From NCBI RefSeq assembly GCF_009866655.1, contig NZ_CP047420.1:1798001-1862000 (forward strand): 64,000 bases of DNA. Reading direction: 5' to 3'. This DNA is from Rathayibacter sp. VKM Ac-2804. Its GTDB lineage: Bacteria; Actinomycetota; Actinomycetes; Actinomycetales; Microbacteriaceae. Position numbers and translations under genes: made by a program. The notes under the pieces were generated by a model that made no database searches, was not told the origin of the DNA, and saw only the letters and a program-made list of their open reading frames with translations. Position 1 is the stretch's first letter. Every line of letters begins with the position of its first letter. This document shows, in pieces, positions 1 to 8,698 of the stretch.

Positions 1-550
1 CGACGATCGATCCCATGTCGACCTGGTCGTCGAGCAGCCACTGCACCTGCAGACCGTCGGAGAGCGCGGTGATCATCTTGGCCGCCAGCTCCGGGTCGAT
101 GTCGGCGGCGATGAGCCCCTCGCTCTGGTCCTCGCGGACGCGGGCGGCGAAGACCTCGTTGACGGTCCGGTAGCGCTCGATGAAGAACTCGTGCGCGGGG
201 TGCGACTCGTCGGTCGCGTCCGCGGAGAGCGTCGCGTAGAGGTGGACGAGACCGGGGACCTCGCTGTTGTGGCGGATCAGCCGGACGACCTCCTCGATCG
301 CCTGATCGCCCTTCTGCTCGAGGTCGTAGACGGCGCGGTCGGTGTCGTCGCGCTTGCGGAGGACCTCGGCGAAGAGCTCCTCCTTCGAGTCGAAGTAGTG
401 CAGCAGCCCCGCCTGCGTCAGACCGACCTCCTCCGAGATCTCGCGCAGCGAGGCCTTGCGGTACCCCTGGCGCGAGAACACCTCGAGAGCGGTCTGCAGG
501 ATCTCCTCGCGTTTCGCGACGCCCTTGGCGTAGCTCCCCTTGCTCGGCAT
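1..550 (-). CDS. TetR/AcrR family transcriptional regulator (3' end outside window)
   Basis: The reading frame starts at ATG 550-548 and runs leftward off the window, so the C-terminus is missing (about 183 residues visible). The N-terminus (MPSKGSYAKGVAKREEIL) leads into a typical TetR helix-turn-helix: ALEVFSRQGYRKASLREIS, then EEVGLTQAGLLHYFDSKEEL, a very good match to the TetR_N consensus. The rest is helical and should hold the ligand-binding and dimerisation domain; its effector cannot be read. It is divergent from cydABDC, with a 407-bp gap containing strong palindromes, so control of itself and/or the cytochrome bd operon is a reasonable inference. Confidence 0.9.
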   Translation of the reverse strand, partial: MPSKGSYAKGVAKREEILQTALEVFSRQGYRKASLREISEEVGLTQAGLLHYFDSKEELFAEVLRKRDDTDRAVYDLEQKGDQAIEEVVRLIRHNSEVPGLVHLYATLSADATDESHPAHEFFIERYRTVNEVFAARVREDQSEGLIAADIDPELAAKMITALSDGLQVQWLLDDQVDMGSIV

Positions 551-781
551 TCCTCGATCGTAGGGGGCGCGGCCGAGCGGGAGCCGCGAGCGTCGCGGGG
601 TGACCGCGCACGATCGTCCAGGACGGACCGGGGGGCGACACTCCAGCTGGGAAAAAGCTGGCAGTTGACCTACCCCGTTCTCAGGTGGCGCGCGACGTCC
701 GATCGCTCGCCGTCGAGAGGTCGATCGCCGGACCTTTGACGGCGGCGGGCGCTGCTCGACCGGACGCTCGCGGCGAGATCG

Positions 782-814
782 CTCGACGTCGAGACGCTCT
801 GTCTCGACGTCGAG
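782..814. promoter_or_regulatory. Double palindrome between tetR and cydA, candidate operator
   Basis: Two exact copies of the 12-bp palindrome CTCGACGTCGAG (782-793 and 803-814) lie 21 bp apart, two helical turns. Together they form a larger inverted repeat, with 14-bp arms (782-795, 801-814) around GCTCT. A one-mismatch copy, CTCGCCGTCGAG, is at 706-717. The rest of the 551-957 gap holds a small CCAGCT/AGCTGG hairpin at 643-661 and no ORF I would support. The divergent TetR-type regulator is the obvious candidate to bind here; this is inference. Confidence 0.55.
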
Positions 815-944
815 GAACCCCTGGCCCGGGAGTCGTCGCCGGGCTCCGAGGACGACCCCGGGAAGGGTGTCGTGGAGCCGCGCCGAGGGCCGCACATCCG
901 CTCCAGTACTGGGATCGGAGGCCGTCGCGCCCCCGCCGCCGACC

Positions 945-950
945 TAGGCT
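945..950 (+). promoter_or_regulatory. Candidate -10 hexamer for leaderless cydA
   Basis: TAGGCT ends 7 nt before the GTG start at 958, and no Shine-Dalgarno sequence lies between. This is the geometry of a leaderless actinobacterial transcript. No convincing -35 hexamer is visible. Confidence 0.45.
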
Positions 951-957
951 CGGACTC

Positions 958-2367
958 GTGAACGAACTCCTGGACCCGCTCCTCCTGTCGCGCTGGCAGT
1001 TCGGCCTGACGACGATCTACCACTTCCTCTTCGTGCCGCTCACCATCGGCATGGCGCTGACGGTGGCGATCTTCCAGACCTGCTGGGTGCGCACCTCCCG
1101 CGTGCACTACCTGCAGCTGACGAAGTTCTTCGGCAAGATCTTCCTGATCAACTTCGCGATGGGGGTCGTCACCGGCATCGTCCAGGAGTTCCAGTTCGGG
1201 ATGAACTGGAGCGACTACTCCCGCTTCGTGGGCGACGTCTTCGGCGCCCCGCTCGCGTTCGAGGGCCTCCTCGCGTTCTTCCTCGAGGCGACGTTCATCG
1301 GCCTGTGGATCTTCGGCTGGGACAAGCTCCCGGAGAAGCTGCACCTCGCGACGATCTGGCTCACCACGCTCGGCACCACGCTCTCGGCCTACTTCATCAT
1401 CGCGGCGAACGCCTTCATGCAGAACCCGGTCGGCTTCCGGATCAACGAGGCCAAGGGCCGCGCCGAGCTCACCGACATCTGGGCCCTGCTGACCAACAAG
1501 GTCGCCCTCGCCGCGTTCCCGCACACGATCTTCGCCTGCTTCATGGTCTCGGCCGCGGTGATCGTCAGCGTCGCCGCCTACCACCTCTCGCGGAACCAGC
1601 ACCTCGAGACGATGCGCCCGGCGCTGAAGTTCGGCGCCTGGATGATGCTGATCAGCGGTGGCCTCACCCTCTTCACCGGCGACTCGCTCGGCCTCGCCAT
1701 GGTCGACACCCAGCCGATGAAGATGGCGGCCGCGGAGGCGCTCTACCGCACGTCCACCGGCGTGGACGCCTCCTTCTCGGTCTTCACCTGGGGCACGCCC
1801 GACGGCTCGAGCGAGCTGTTCTCGATCCGCATCCCGTATCTGCTCTCCTTCCTCTCGACGCACACCTTCACCGGGACCGTCGAAGGCATCAACGACCTGC
1901 AGGCGCAGTACAGCGCGGTCTACGGCCCCGGCGACTACACGCCGATCATCTGGGTCACCTACTGGTCGTTCCGCTGGATGATGGCGCTCGGCGTCCTCGC
2001 CATCGGCGTCGCCGCCGCCGGCCTCTGGTTCACCCGCAAGGGCCGCGAGCCGAAGCAGTGGATGTGGAAGATCGCGATCTGGGCCGCCCCTCTCCCGCTG
2101 ATGGCCATGATCGTCGGCTGGGTCTTCACCGAGATGGGCCGCCAGCCCTGGCTGGTCTTCGGCCTGCTGAAGACCGCGGACGGCGTCTCGCCCGGCGTCA
2201 GCGGCATCGAGGTGCTGATCTCGCTGCTCGCCTTCACCGCCCTCTACGGCACCCTCGCGGTCGTCGAGTTCCGGCTGATCAAGCGGGCGGCCCAGGCCGG
2301 TCCCGACGACGCCCCCGAGATCGACGAGGAGAGCGGTCGCCCGCAGCTCGTCGGCACCGTCTACTAG
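958..2367 (+). CDS. cydA: Cytochrome bd ubiquinol/menaquinol oxidase subunit I
   Basis: This is the haem-bearing subunit of the high-affinity terminal oxidase: it oxidises quinol and reduces oxygen to water at the cytoplasmic membrane. The 469-residue protein starts MNELLDPLLLSRWQFGLTT, followed by the conserved YHFLFVPLTIG segment with a haem-ligand His. The family hallmark GWVFTEMGRQPW lies near residue 385. The quinol loop is of the short type usual in Actinobacteria. The frame is open upstream to 685, but CydA homology begins at the GTG at 958, which I chose; it has a -10-like TAGGCT just upstream. It is the first gene of cydABDC, 16 bp before cydB. Confidence 0.96.
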   Translation: MNELLDPLLLSRWQFGLTTIYHFLFVPLTIGMALTVAIFQTCWVRTSRVHYLQLTKFFGKIFLINFAMGVVTGIVQEFQFGMNWSDYSRFVGDVFGAPLAFEGLLAFFLEATFIGLWIFGWDKLPEKLHLATIWLTTLGTTLSAYFIIAANAFMQNPVGFRINEAKGRAELTDIWALLTNKVALAAFPHTIFACFMVSAAVIVSVAAYHLSRNQHLETMRPALKFGAWMMLISGGLTLFTGDSLGLAMVDTQPMKMAAAEALYRTSTGVDASFSVFTWGTPDGSSELFSIRIPYLLSFLSTHTFTGTVEGINDLQAQYSAVYGPGDYTPIIWVTYWSFRWMMALGVLAIGVAAAGLWFTRKGREPKQWMWKIAIWAAPLPLMAMIVGWVFTEMGRQPWLVFGLLKTADGVSPGVSGIEVLISLLAFTALYGTLAVVEFRLIKRAAQAGPDDAPEIDEESGRPQLVGTVY

Positions 2368-2383
2368 AGGAAGGCACGCGCAC

Positions 2384-3403
2384 ATGGACCTCGGATCGCT
2401 CGATCTGGCCACGCTCTGGTTCTGGATCGTCGCCGTCTTCTTCATCGGCTACTTCGTGCTCGACGGCTTCGACTTCGGCGTCGGGATGTCGCTGCCCTTC
2501 CTCGGCCGCGACGACACCGACCGCCGCGTCCTGATCAACACGATCGGGCCGGTCTGGGACCTCAACGAGACCTGGGTCATCGTCGCCGGAGCGGCGATGT
2601 TCGCCGCGTTCCCCGAGTGGTACGCGACGCTCTTCAGCGGGTTCTACCTGCCGCTGCTGCTGATCCTGCTGGCGCTGATCGCCCGCGGCGTCTCGTTCGA
2701 GTACCGCCACCAGCGCCCGGAGGCGGCGTGGAAGAAGCGGTTCGACACGATGATCGTGGTCGGCTCGGCGGTTCCCGCGTTCCTCTGGGGCGTCGCCTTC
2801 GCGAACATCGTGCAGGGTGTGCCGCTGGACGCGGACCACAACTACATCGGGACGGTCTTCGACCTGCTGAACCCGTACGCGCTGCTCGGCGGCGCGACCA
2901 CGCTCCTGCTCTTCTTCACCCACGGCATCGTCTTCGTCTCCCTGAAGACCGACGGCGAGATCCGCGAGCGGGCGCGCCGGCTCGCGATGCGGGCGGGACT
3001 GGTGACCATCGCGGTCGCCGCGGTGTTCCTCGGCTGGACGAACCTGGCGCAGGGGAGCGGTCCCTCCTGGCTGCTCTCGATCGCCGCCGCGGCCGCACTG
3101 GTGCTCGCCTGGGTCGCGAACCTGCGCGGGCGGGAGGGGCGCGCCTTCGCCCTTCTGGCCGGCACGATCGCCCTCGCGGTGCTCGCGCTGTTCACCACGC
3201 TCTTCCCGGCGGTGATGCCCGCCTCGAACGAGATCGCGAACAGCCTGACCATCGAGAACGCCTCGAGCACGCCCTATACCCTGACGGTGATGAGCTGGAC
3301 GGCGCTGGTCTTCGTGCCGCTCATCGTCGGCTACCAGGCCTGGACCTACTGGATCTTCCGCAAGCGCATCAGCCGGACCCACATCCCGGCGGACGCGCAC
3401 TGA
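2384..3403 (+). CDS. cydB: Cytochrome bd oxidase subunit II
   Basis: This is the second membrane subunit of the bd oxidase, which pairs with CydA. The 339-residue protein starts MDLGSLDLATLWFWIVAVFF and then shows the diagnostic YFVLDGFDFGVGM and GPVWDLNETWVI motifs. Several hydrophobic helices follow, and it ends in a charged tail (KRISRTHIPADAH). A GAGGAAGG ribosome-binding site lies just after the cydA stop. Length is normal for the short actinobacterial CydB. Confidence 0.96.
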   Translation: MDLGSLDLATLWFWIVAVFFIGYFVLDGFDFGVGMSLPFLGRDDTDRRVLINTIGPVWDLNETWVIVAGAAMFAAFPEWYATLFSGFYLPLLLILLALIARGVSFEYRHQRPEAAWKKRFDTMIVVGSAVPAFLWGVAFANIVQGVPLDADHNYIGTVFDLLNPYALLGGATTLLLFFTHGIVFVSLKTDGEIRERARRLAMRAGLVTIAVAAVFLGWTNLAQGSGPSWLLSIAAAAALVLAWVANLRGREGRAFALLAGTIALAVLALFTTLFPAVMPASNEIANSLTIENASSTPYTLTVMSWTALVFVPLIVGYQAWTYWIFRKRISRTHIPADAH

Positions 3404-3415
3404 CCGAACGCAGAC

Positions 3416-5038
3416 GTGAAACCCCTCGATCCCCGACTGCTCCGCTACGCCCGCGCCGCGCGGCTGTTCCTCGTGCTCGGCGGGGCGCTCGCGCTCGCCC
3501 GCACGGCGACCGCCGTCGCGTTCGCGTGGCTGGTGGCGCAGCTGGTGGCGGGGGCGGTCGACGGCCGATCGGCCACCGAGCTCGCGCCCTCGCTCGCGGC
3601 GCTGCTCGGCGTGGTCGTGCTGCGCTCCGTGCTGGCCTGGGCCGTCGAGGTGAACGCGACACGGGGCGGCGCCGGTGCGAAGGCGCAGCTGCGGTCGGCA
3701 GTCCTCGCCGCGCTCGTCGCACTCGGGCCGTCCGGTCGCACGGCTGGATCGGGCGGGGTCGTCGCTCTGCTCGGCGGTGGGCTCGACGCGCTCGACGGCT
3801 ACTTCGCCCGCTACCTGCCGCAGCTGATCGCGACCGCGATCACCACGCCGATCCTCGTGCTCGTCGTCTTCCTCGCCGATCCGCTCAGCGCGCTCTTCCT
3901 CGTCGTGACCCTCCCGCTGATCCCGGTGTTCATGGTCCTGATCGGCTGGGCGACCCAGGCGGTGCAGAAGAGGCAGTGGAGCCGCCTGCAGGCGCTCGCC
4001 TCCGGCTTCGTCGACACAGTCGGCGGGCTGGCCACGCTGAAGATCTTCGGGCGGGCGGAGAGGCAGGGCGCCCGCATCCGCGCGCTGACCGAGGACTACC
4101 GCGTGCACACGATGAAGGTGCTGCGGGTGACCTTCGTCAGCAGCTTCGTCCTCGAGCTGGCCGGATCGCTCTCGGTCGCGCTCGTCGCCGTCTCGATCGG
4201 ACTGCGCCTGGTCGACGGCTCGCTCGGCCTCGCGATCGGGCTGTTCGTGCTGGTGCTGGCGCCGGACGTGTTCCTCCCGGTGCGGCAGGTCGGCGCCGAG
4301 TTCCACGCCGCGGCGGACGGGGTCCAGGTGGCGGACGAGGCGTTCACGATCATCGAATCCGCGGCGGCCGTGCCGACGCGGACCGCAGCGCCCGGCCGCT
4401 CGGGGGCGCTCGAGCTCCACGGCGTCGCGGTCGACGACGGAGCGGGTCGCGTCCTCGCGCCCGTCGACGCGACCCTGCTCGCCGGCTCGATCACCGCGCT
4501 GACCGGACCCAGCGGCTCCGGCAAGTCGACGCTGCTGGCCGCTCTGGCCGGCTTCGCCCCCGCGACCGGCTCGATCGCCCTCGGCGGTGAGACCATCGAC
4601 GCGGCCACCGGTCGCGACTGGCTCGCCTGGTCCGGGCAGCGGCCCGACCTGCTCCCGGGGAGCGTCGGGTCCAACGTCGCGCTCGGCTCGCGCTCGCCCG
4701 ACCCGGAGCGGATCCTGCGGGCACTCGCGATCGCGGGCACCGACCTCGACCCGGATCGGCGCATCGACGCCGACGGCACGGGGCTGTCCGGCGGGCAGGC
4801 GGCGCGGGTCGCCGTCGCGCGCGCCGTGCACCGCGTCCTCGAGCGCGGCTGCGCGGTGCTCGCCCTGGACGAGCCGACCGCCGCTCTCGACGAGGAGTCG
4901 GAGCGCCGGCTACTCGCCGGGCTCCGCGGGCTCGCGGACCAGGGCGTCGTCGTGCTCGTCGCGACCCACCGCCCCGCGACGATCGCGGCCGCCGACGCCG
5001 TGCTCGCGCTCGCTCCGGCCGAGGCGGTGCTCCGGTGA
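3416..5038 (+). CDS. cydD: ABC exporter CydD (cytochrome bd assembly)
   Basis: This is one half of the heterodimeric CydDC exporter, needed to assemble cytochrome bd; in E. coli it exports glutathione/cysteine. The 540-residue protein has an N-terminal six-helix membrane domain (about 1-310) and a C-terminal ATPase. Walker A GPSGSGKST is near residue 363, the signature LSGGQAARVA near 457, and Walker B VLALDEPTAALD follows. The start is GTG at 3416, 12 bp after cydB. It overlaps cydC by 4 bp (GTGA), so the two halves are translationally coupled. Confidence 0.93.
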   Translation: MKPLDPRLLRYARAARLFLVLGGALALARTATAVAFAWLVAQLVAGAVDGRSATELAPSLAALLGVVVLRSVLAWAVEVNATRGGAGAKAQLRSAVLAALVALGPSGRTAGSGGVVALLGGGLDALDGYFARYLPQLIATAITTPILVLVVFLADPLSALFLVVTLPLIPVFMVLIGWATQAVQKRQWSRLQALASGFVDTVGGLATLKIFGRAERQGARIRALTEDYRVHTMKVLRVTFVSSFVLELAGSLSVALVAVSIGLRLVDGSLGLAIGLFVLVLAPDVFLPVRQVGAEFHAAADGVQVADEAFTIIESAAAVPTRTAAPGRSGALELHGVAVDDGAGRVLAPVDATLLAGSITALTGPSGSGKSTLLAALAGFAPATGSIALGGETIDAATGRDWLAWSGQRPDLLPGSVGSNVALGSRSPDPERILRALAIAGTDLDPDRRIDADGTGLSGGQAARVAVARAVHRVLERGCAVLALDEPTAALDEESERRLLAGLRGLADQGVVVLVATHRPATIAAADAVLALAPAEAVLR

Positions 5039-6684
5039 ACCGCGCCGACGTGCTGCGGGCGGCGATGCCGGCTCCGCGGCGCTTCCTGCCCGGACTGTCC
5101 TTCGGTCTGCTCTCCTCGGCGTCCGTCGTGGCTCTGCTCGCCTGCTCGGCGTGGCTGATCGTGCGAGCGGCCGAGCAGCCGCCGATCCTCTTCCTCTCGA
5201 TGGCCGTCGTCGGGGTGCGCGCGTTCGCGCTCTCGCGCGCCTTCTTCCGCTATCTCGAGCGCCTCTCCGGGCACGATGCCGCGTTCCGGGCGCTGGCGGA
5301 GCTGCGCGCCGGCGTCTACGAGCGGCTGGTGCCGGTCGCGCCCGACGGGCTCGGGCGGGTGCGCCGCGGCGATCTCGTCTCGCGGGTGGTCGCCGACGTC
5401 GATGCGCAGCAGGACGTGCCGCTGCGGATCGTGCAGCCGCTGCTCGTCTCGGCGGTCGTGTCCACCGTCGCGGTGGTGGGCGTCTGGCTGCTGCTGCCCG
5501 CGATGGGCGCCGTGCTGCTCGGCCTGCTCGTGCTCGCCTTCGCCGGGGGAGCCCTCGGCGCGGGACAGGTGTCGGCCCGCGCCGATCGCGAGCTCGCGCC
5601 GCTGCGCGGCGAGCTCGCGGAGCGATTGAATCTGCTGGTGACCCGGCTCGACGTGCTGATCGCCTTCGACGCGGCGGACGACGCGATCGCCGATGTCGCG
5701 GAGGCGGAGGCGGCGCTCACCCGAGCGGCCCGGCGGCGCGCGGCCTCGACCGGGCTCGCCGCCGCCGTCCTCGCGCTGTGCTCCGGCGGCGCGGTCTGGG
5801 GCGGTCTCGCCCTCGGGATCCCCGTGGTCGGCGAGCTCGGCGGCCCGGCTCTCGGGGTGCTCGCCCTGGTGCCGCTCGCCGTGTTCGAGGTCGCCGCCGC
5901 GGCCCCGCTGGCCGTGCAGAGCGCGCGCTCGGCGCTCTCGAGCGCGCAGCGGCTCGCGGACCTCGACGCGCAGGCCGCGTCGCCCGCGCTCGCGACCGAT
6001 GCCGACGTCGATCCCTCCGCCGCTGTCCCGCTCGGCCGCGACATCGTCCTCCGCGACCTCTCCGTGGGCTGGCCCGGCGCCGCGACTCCCGCGCTCACCG
6101 GCGTCTCGCTCGATCTGCGCGCCGGCGAGCGGGTCCTCGTCACCGGCGGCAGCGGCTCCGGCAAGACGACCCTCGCGCACGCCCTCGTCCGCTTCCTCGA
6201 CCACACCGGCTCGTACCGGATCGGCGGGGTCGAGGCGCGCACGCTCCCGCAGTCCGAGCTACGGCGCCTGGTCGGCCTCGTCGAGCAGCAGCCCTACCTC
6301 TTCGACGACACGATCCGGCAGAACCTGCTGTTCGCGCGACCCGAGGCCGACGACGCCGTGCTCCTGGGTGTCCTCGAGCGGGTGGGCCTCGCCTCGTGGA
6401 CGGCGGCCCGCGGTGGCCTCGACGCGCGCGTCGGCGAGCGAGGCTCGCTGGTCTCGGGCGGTCAGGCCCAGCGCCTGGCGCTCGCGCGGGCCCTGCTCGC
6501 CGACTTCGACGTGCTGGTGCTCGACGAGCCGACCGCCTCGGTGGACGCCCCCGTCGCCGACGCGCTGCTCGCCGACCTGCTGCGCGCCGCGTCCGGCCGC
6601 ACGGTCGTGCTGATCGCGCACCGCGTCCCCGGGTCCCTCGCCTTCGACCGGCGGATCACGGTCGCGGACGGCACCGCGGGCTGA
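5035..6684 (+). CDS. cydC: ABC exporter CydC (cytochrome bd assembly)
   Basis: This is the partner half-transporter of CydD. The 549-residue protein has an N-terminal membrane domain (SVVALLACSAWLIVRAAEQP, with the AFALSRAFFRYLERLSGHD element typical of CydC) and a C-terminal ATPase. Walker A GGSGSGKTT is near residue 370, the signature VSGGQAQRLALARALL near 473, and Walker B VLVLDEPTASVD follows. It is the last gene of cydABDC; a strong hairpin starts 13 bp after its stop. Confidence 0.93.
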   Translation: MNRADVLRAAMPAPRRFLPGLSFGLLSSASVVALLACSAWLIVRAAEQPPILFLSMAVVGVRAFALSRAFFRYLERLSGHDAAFRALAELRAGVYERLVPVAPDGLGRVRRGDLVSRVVADVDAQQDVPLRIVQPLLVSAVVSTVAVVGVWLLLPAMGAVLLGLLVLAFAGGALGAGQVSARADRELAPLRGELAERLNLLVTRLDVLIAFDAADDAIADVAEAEAALTRAARRRAASTGLAAAVLALCSGGAVWGGLALGIPVVGELGGPALGVLALVPLAVFEVAAAAPLAVQSARSALSSAQRLADLDAQAASPALATDADVDPSAAVPLGRDIVLRDLSVGWPGAATPALTGVSLDLRAGERVLVTGGSGSGKTTLAHALVRFLDHTGSYRIGGVEARTLPQSELRRLVGLVEQQPYLFDDTIRQNLLFARPEADDAVLLGVLERVGLASWTAARGGLDARVGERGSLVSGGQAQRLALARALLADFDVLVLDEPTASVDAPVADALLADLLRAASGRTVVLIAHRVPGSLAFDRRITVADGTAG

Positions 6685-6697
6685 CGCGTGACACAGC

Positions 6698-6731
6698 GGA
6701 TCCCCGGGCCGAGAAGACGGCCCGGGGATCC
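6698..6731. terminator. Bidirectional terminator-like hairpin between cydC and the lectin array
   Basis: A perfect 13-bp stem (GGATCCCCGGGCC / GGCCCGGGGATCC) with an 8-nt loop lies between the convergent stops of cydC (6684) and the first lectin gene (6755). There is no U-run, which is common in high-GC Actinobacteria. Confidence 0.75.
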
Positions 6732-6754
6732 GGTTCAGTGCGCGTGCACGGGGG

Positions 6755-7924
6755 TCAGCGGCTCGACCAGCTCGCCCGTCCGCGCCCGTCGTACTGCACG
6801 AGGTTGCCGTCGTCCTGCATCACCAGGCGGAACGGCGGGACGGCGGGGCCGACGTTGACGAAGTAGCGCGGAAGGACGCTCCAGCTCACTCGGCCCGGGG
6901 CCGCGACCGCCATGTACCCGTCCTCGTCGATCGAGAAGAAGTCGCCCGACGTCGACGTTCCGGTGGACCAGACCGGACCGGAGCGCCCGTAGACGACGAG
7001 GTTGCCGTCGGCCTGCATCACGGCATTGTAGGCGCCGTTCCCCGAGCGGAGCGACTCGCCGGCCTCGAGCCCGGCCGGCGCGAACAGTGTGCTGCTCGGG
7101 AACGCGATCCGGCTGCTCCAGAGCAGGCGGTCGTCGATGCTCACGATCACGAGTCGGCCGGCGTTGTCGAGGTTCATCCGCACCCCGGAGCCGCTGGTGC
7201 CGGTGAACCACTTCACCGCGCCGTCCGCGCCGTAGATCACGGCGTTGCCGTCCTCCTGCAGCACGAAGCGGTTCCCGGCGCCGGACGTGCCCGTGTTCCA
7301 GGTGACTCCCTGCGGTCCGTAGCCGACGAAATTGCCGTCGCTCTGCATCACGGCGGTGAAGCGGCCGTCGCCGGAGGTCAGCCGCTGACCGGCGCGCAGC
7401 GTCTCGGTGGGGTAGAGCGAGTCGGTCGGCGGCGCCGCGATCGTCGTGCCGATGCTGCTCGCCCACGCGGGGGTGCCGTTCGCCCGGCTGACGACGAGGT
7501 TGCCGTCGTTCTGGATCCGGACGCTCGCGCCGTTCTCGTCACCCGTTCCGGTGAACCAGACGGGCCGGCCGTCCGCGGCGTAGATCACGAGATTGCCGTC
7601 GGCCTGCATCACCAGGCGATCCCCGCGACCCTGGGTGCCGGTGCTGAAGGTGGCACGGCCGCTCGCGTCGTAGGTGACGGCGTTGCCGTCGGTCTGCAGG
7701 ACGAACCGGTAGCCGCCGCCGACCGAGACGATGCTCTCGCCGCGCGCGAGCTGCTCCCCGCTGACGAGGGCGTCGGTGAAGACGTTCGCGGCGGTCGCGA
7801 CCACGGTCGAGACGGGCCCCGAGCCGGCCGCGAGGGCCGGGGTCGCTCCGAGCAGCAGGGCGGCTGCGGTCACGAGCACCACCGCCCCGGAGAGGAGTGT
7901 GCGGGCGGGGTGGAGAGGCGTCAT
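6755..7924 (-). CDS. Secreted bulb-type (mannose-binding) lectin repeat protein, paralog 1
   Basis: The 389-residue protein begins with a Sec signal peptide (basic MTPLHPAR, hydrophobic core, cleavage after ATPALA near residue 32) and has no other membrane segment. It then carries three B-lectin domains (about 55-160, 178-272, 288-389). QxDxNxVxY-type sites are at residues 77, 107, 138 (final Y is S), 194, 223, 304 and 370; the sites near 252 (LDNAGRLVIV) and 332 (IDEDGYMAVA) are degenerate. The chosen ATG at 7924 has AAGGAC upstream and opens the signal peptide; the longer open frame to 7990 adds no homology. It ends in WSSR like its paralogs. It should bind mannose-type glycans outside the cell; adhesion or lectin-like bacteriocin activity are both possible. 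Confidence 0.88.
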   Translation of the reverse strand: MTPLHPARTLLSGAVVLVTAAALLLGATPALAAGSGPVSTVVATAANVFTDALVSGEQLARGESIVSVGGGYRFVLQTDGNAVTYDASGRATFSTGTQGRGDRLVMQADGNLVIYAADGRPVWFTGTGDENGASVRIQNDGNLVVSRANGTPAWASSIGTTIAAPPTDSLYPTETLRAGQRLTSGDGRFTAVMQSDGNFVGYGPQGVTWNTGTSGAGNRFVLQEDGNAVIYGADGAVKWFTGTSGSGVRMNLDNAGRLVIVSIDDRLLWSSRIAFPSSTLFAPAGLEAGESLRSGNGAYNAVMQADGNLVVYGRSGPVWSTGTSTSGDFFSIDEDGYMAVAAPGRVSWSVLPRYFVNVGPAVPPFRLVMQDDGNLVQYDGRGRASWSSR

Positions 7925-8032
7925 CGCTGGTCCTTCGAGCGGATAGGTGGGCAGTTCTCCCGCTTGCTCCCATGCCGCTCGCCGCGCCACGCCGCCGGAA
8001 CGCGGTCGTGATCGAGTGGTGACCCGGCCTTC

Positions 8033-8515
8033 TCAGTCCGCTGGCCGAACCCGTCTCTCGGCCTCGGCGAGCGACCCGCCCTCGGAGGCCCACCGGTCGA
8101 GCACACCGTCGACGCGGGCCCGCGCGGATCCGCTGCTGCTCGCGCGCAGAGGGAGGATCACGTCGCGGGCGAGCGATGCCGTCAGCTCCTCGACCCGCGC
8201 ATCACGGACGAAGCCCTCGAGCCGCGTCAGGTCGGAGGCACGCAGCATCGCTGCTCGCGACTGCAGCAGGACGATCGCCGCGAGCCGCGTCTCGAAGACA
8301 GGCGGCTCCCACAGCTCCGAGGACAGCGCCGTGACGTCGTCGTGCTCGAGCCCGCGGAACTTCTTCAGCGCGTCCCGCACGGTGCCGCGGACCGCTCCGA
8401 CCGAGGCCCCGGTGGAGTCGAGCCCCGCGCCGAGCCGCTCGCGCACGTCCTGCGCCCGCCAGACGTCGCCCTCGTACTCCAGCGCCGCGCGGATGAAGTC
8501 GCCGGCGTCGCTCAC
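8033..8515 (-). CDS. Truncated, degenerate AlkD-like (DNA alkylation repair, HEAT-repeat) protein
   Basis: The 160-residue protein reads like the middle of AlkD-family DNA glycosylases. VGAVRGTVRDALKKFRGLEH and LWEPPVFETRLAAIVLLQSR match the family's VPDIRKLAK...ESPIHEERLLALLLL pattern. The segment ARVEELTASLARDVILPL aligns with the catalytic NWDLVDSSA region, but the key Trp and Asp appear as Glu and Ala. The protein stops after about 160 residues, where family members (about 220-240) continue with WLRRAA. After the stop, the same frame reads GVARRAAWE, possibly a relic. Start GTG 8515. It sits alone between two lectin paralogs. Probably a decaying or non-catalytic relative; the AlkD alignment is by eye. 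Confidence 0.6.
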   Translation of the reverse strand: MSDAGDFIRAALEYEGDVWRAQDVRERLGAGLDSTGASVGAVRGTVRDALKKFRGLEHDDVTALSSELWEPPVFETRLAAIVLLQSRAAMLRASDLTRLEGFVRDARVEELTASLARDVILPLRASSSGSARARVDGVLDRWASEGGSLAEAERRVRPAD

Positions 8516-8600
8516 CCCTCCATCATGCGACGAGAGGGGGAGTGGCGGCGAACCGGGCGCCTCGGCGCGCCCCCTACGGGTCGCGCAGTCCGGAGACGCC

Positions 8601-8641
8601 GACGGCCCGGTGCGTGCGGGACATGCACGAACCGGGCCGTC
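8601..8641 (-). terminator. Terminator-like hairpin downstream of lectin paralog 2
   Basis: GACGGCCCGG...CCGGGCCGTC arms with the inner GTGC/GCAC pairing found in the other hairpins of this array. It lies about 60 bp past the stop of the lectin gene at 8699 (minus strand). Confidence 0.6.
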
Positions 8642-8698
8642 GGCGCGGGCCCACCGGAGGGCGGGGACCCGATCAGGGCCGCGTCGAGGCGACCGCGC

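Noticed and set aside
670-2445. Long antisense ORF opposite cydA
   Set aside because: Composition is Arg/Asp/Glu/Gly-rich with no domain; it is the mirror of GC-biased third positions in cydA.
2279-6204. Long antisense ORFs opposite cydB, cydD and cydC
   Set aside because: Low-complexity Arg/Gly/Glu-rich translations typical of high-GC shadow frames; the opposite strand holds complete ABC transporter genes.
7925-7990. Longer N-terminus for lectin paralog 1 (GTG at 7990)
   Set aside because: It would bury the signal peptide behind 22 extra residues and ignores the good ribosome-binding site before the ATG at 7924.
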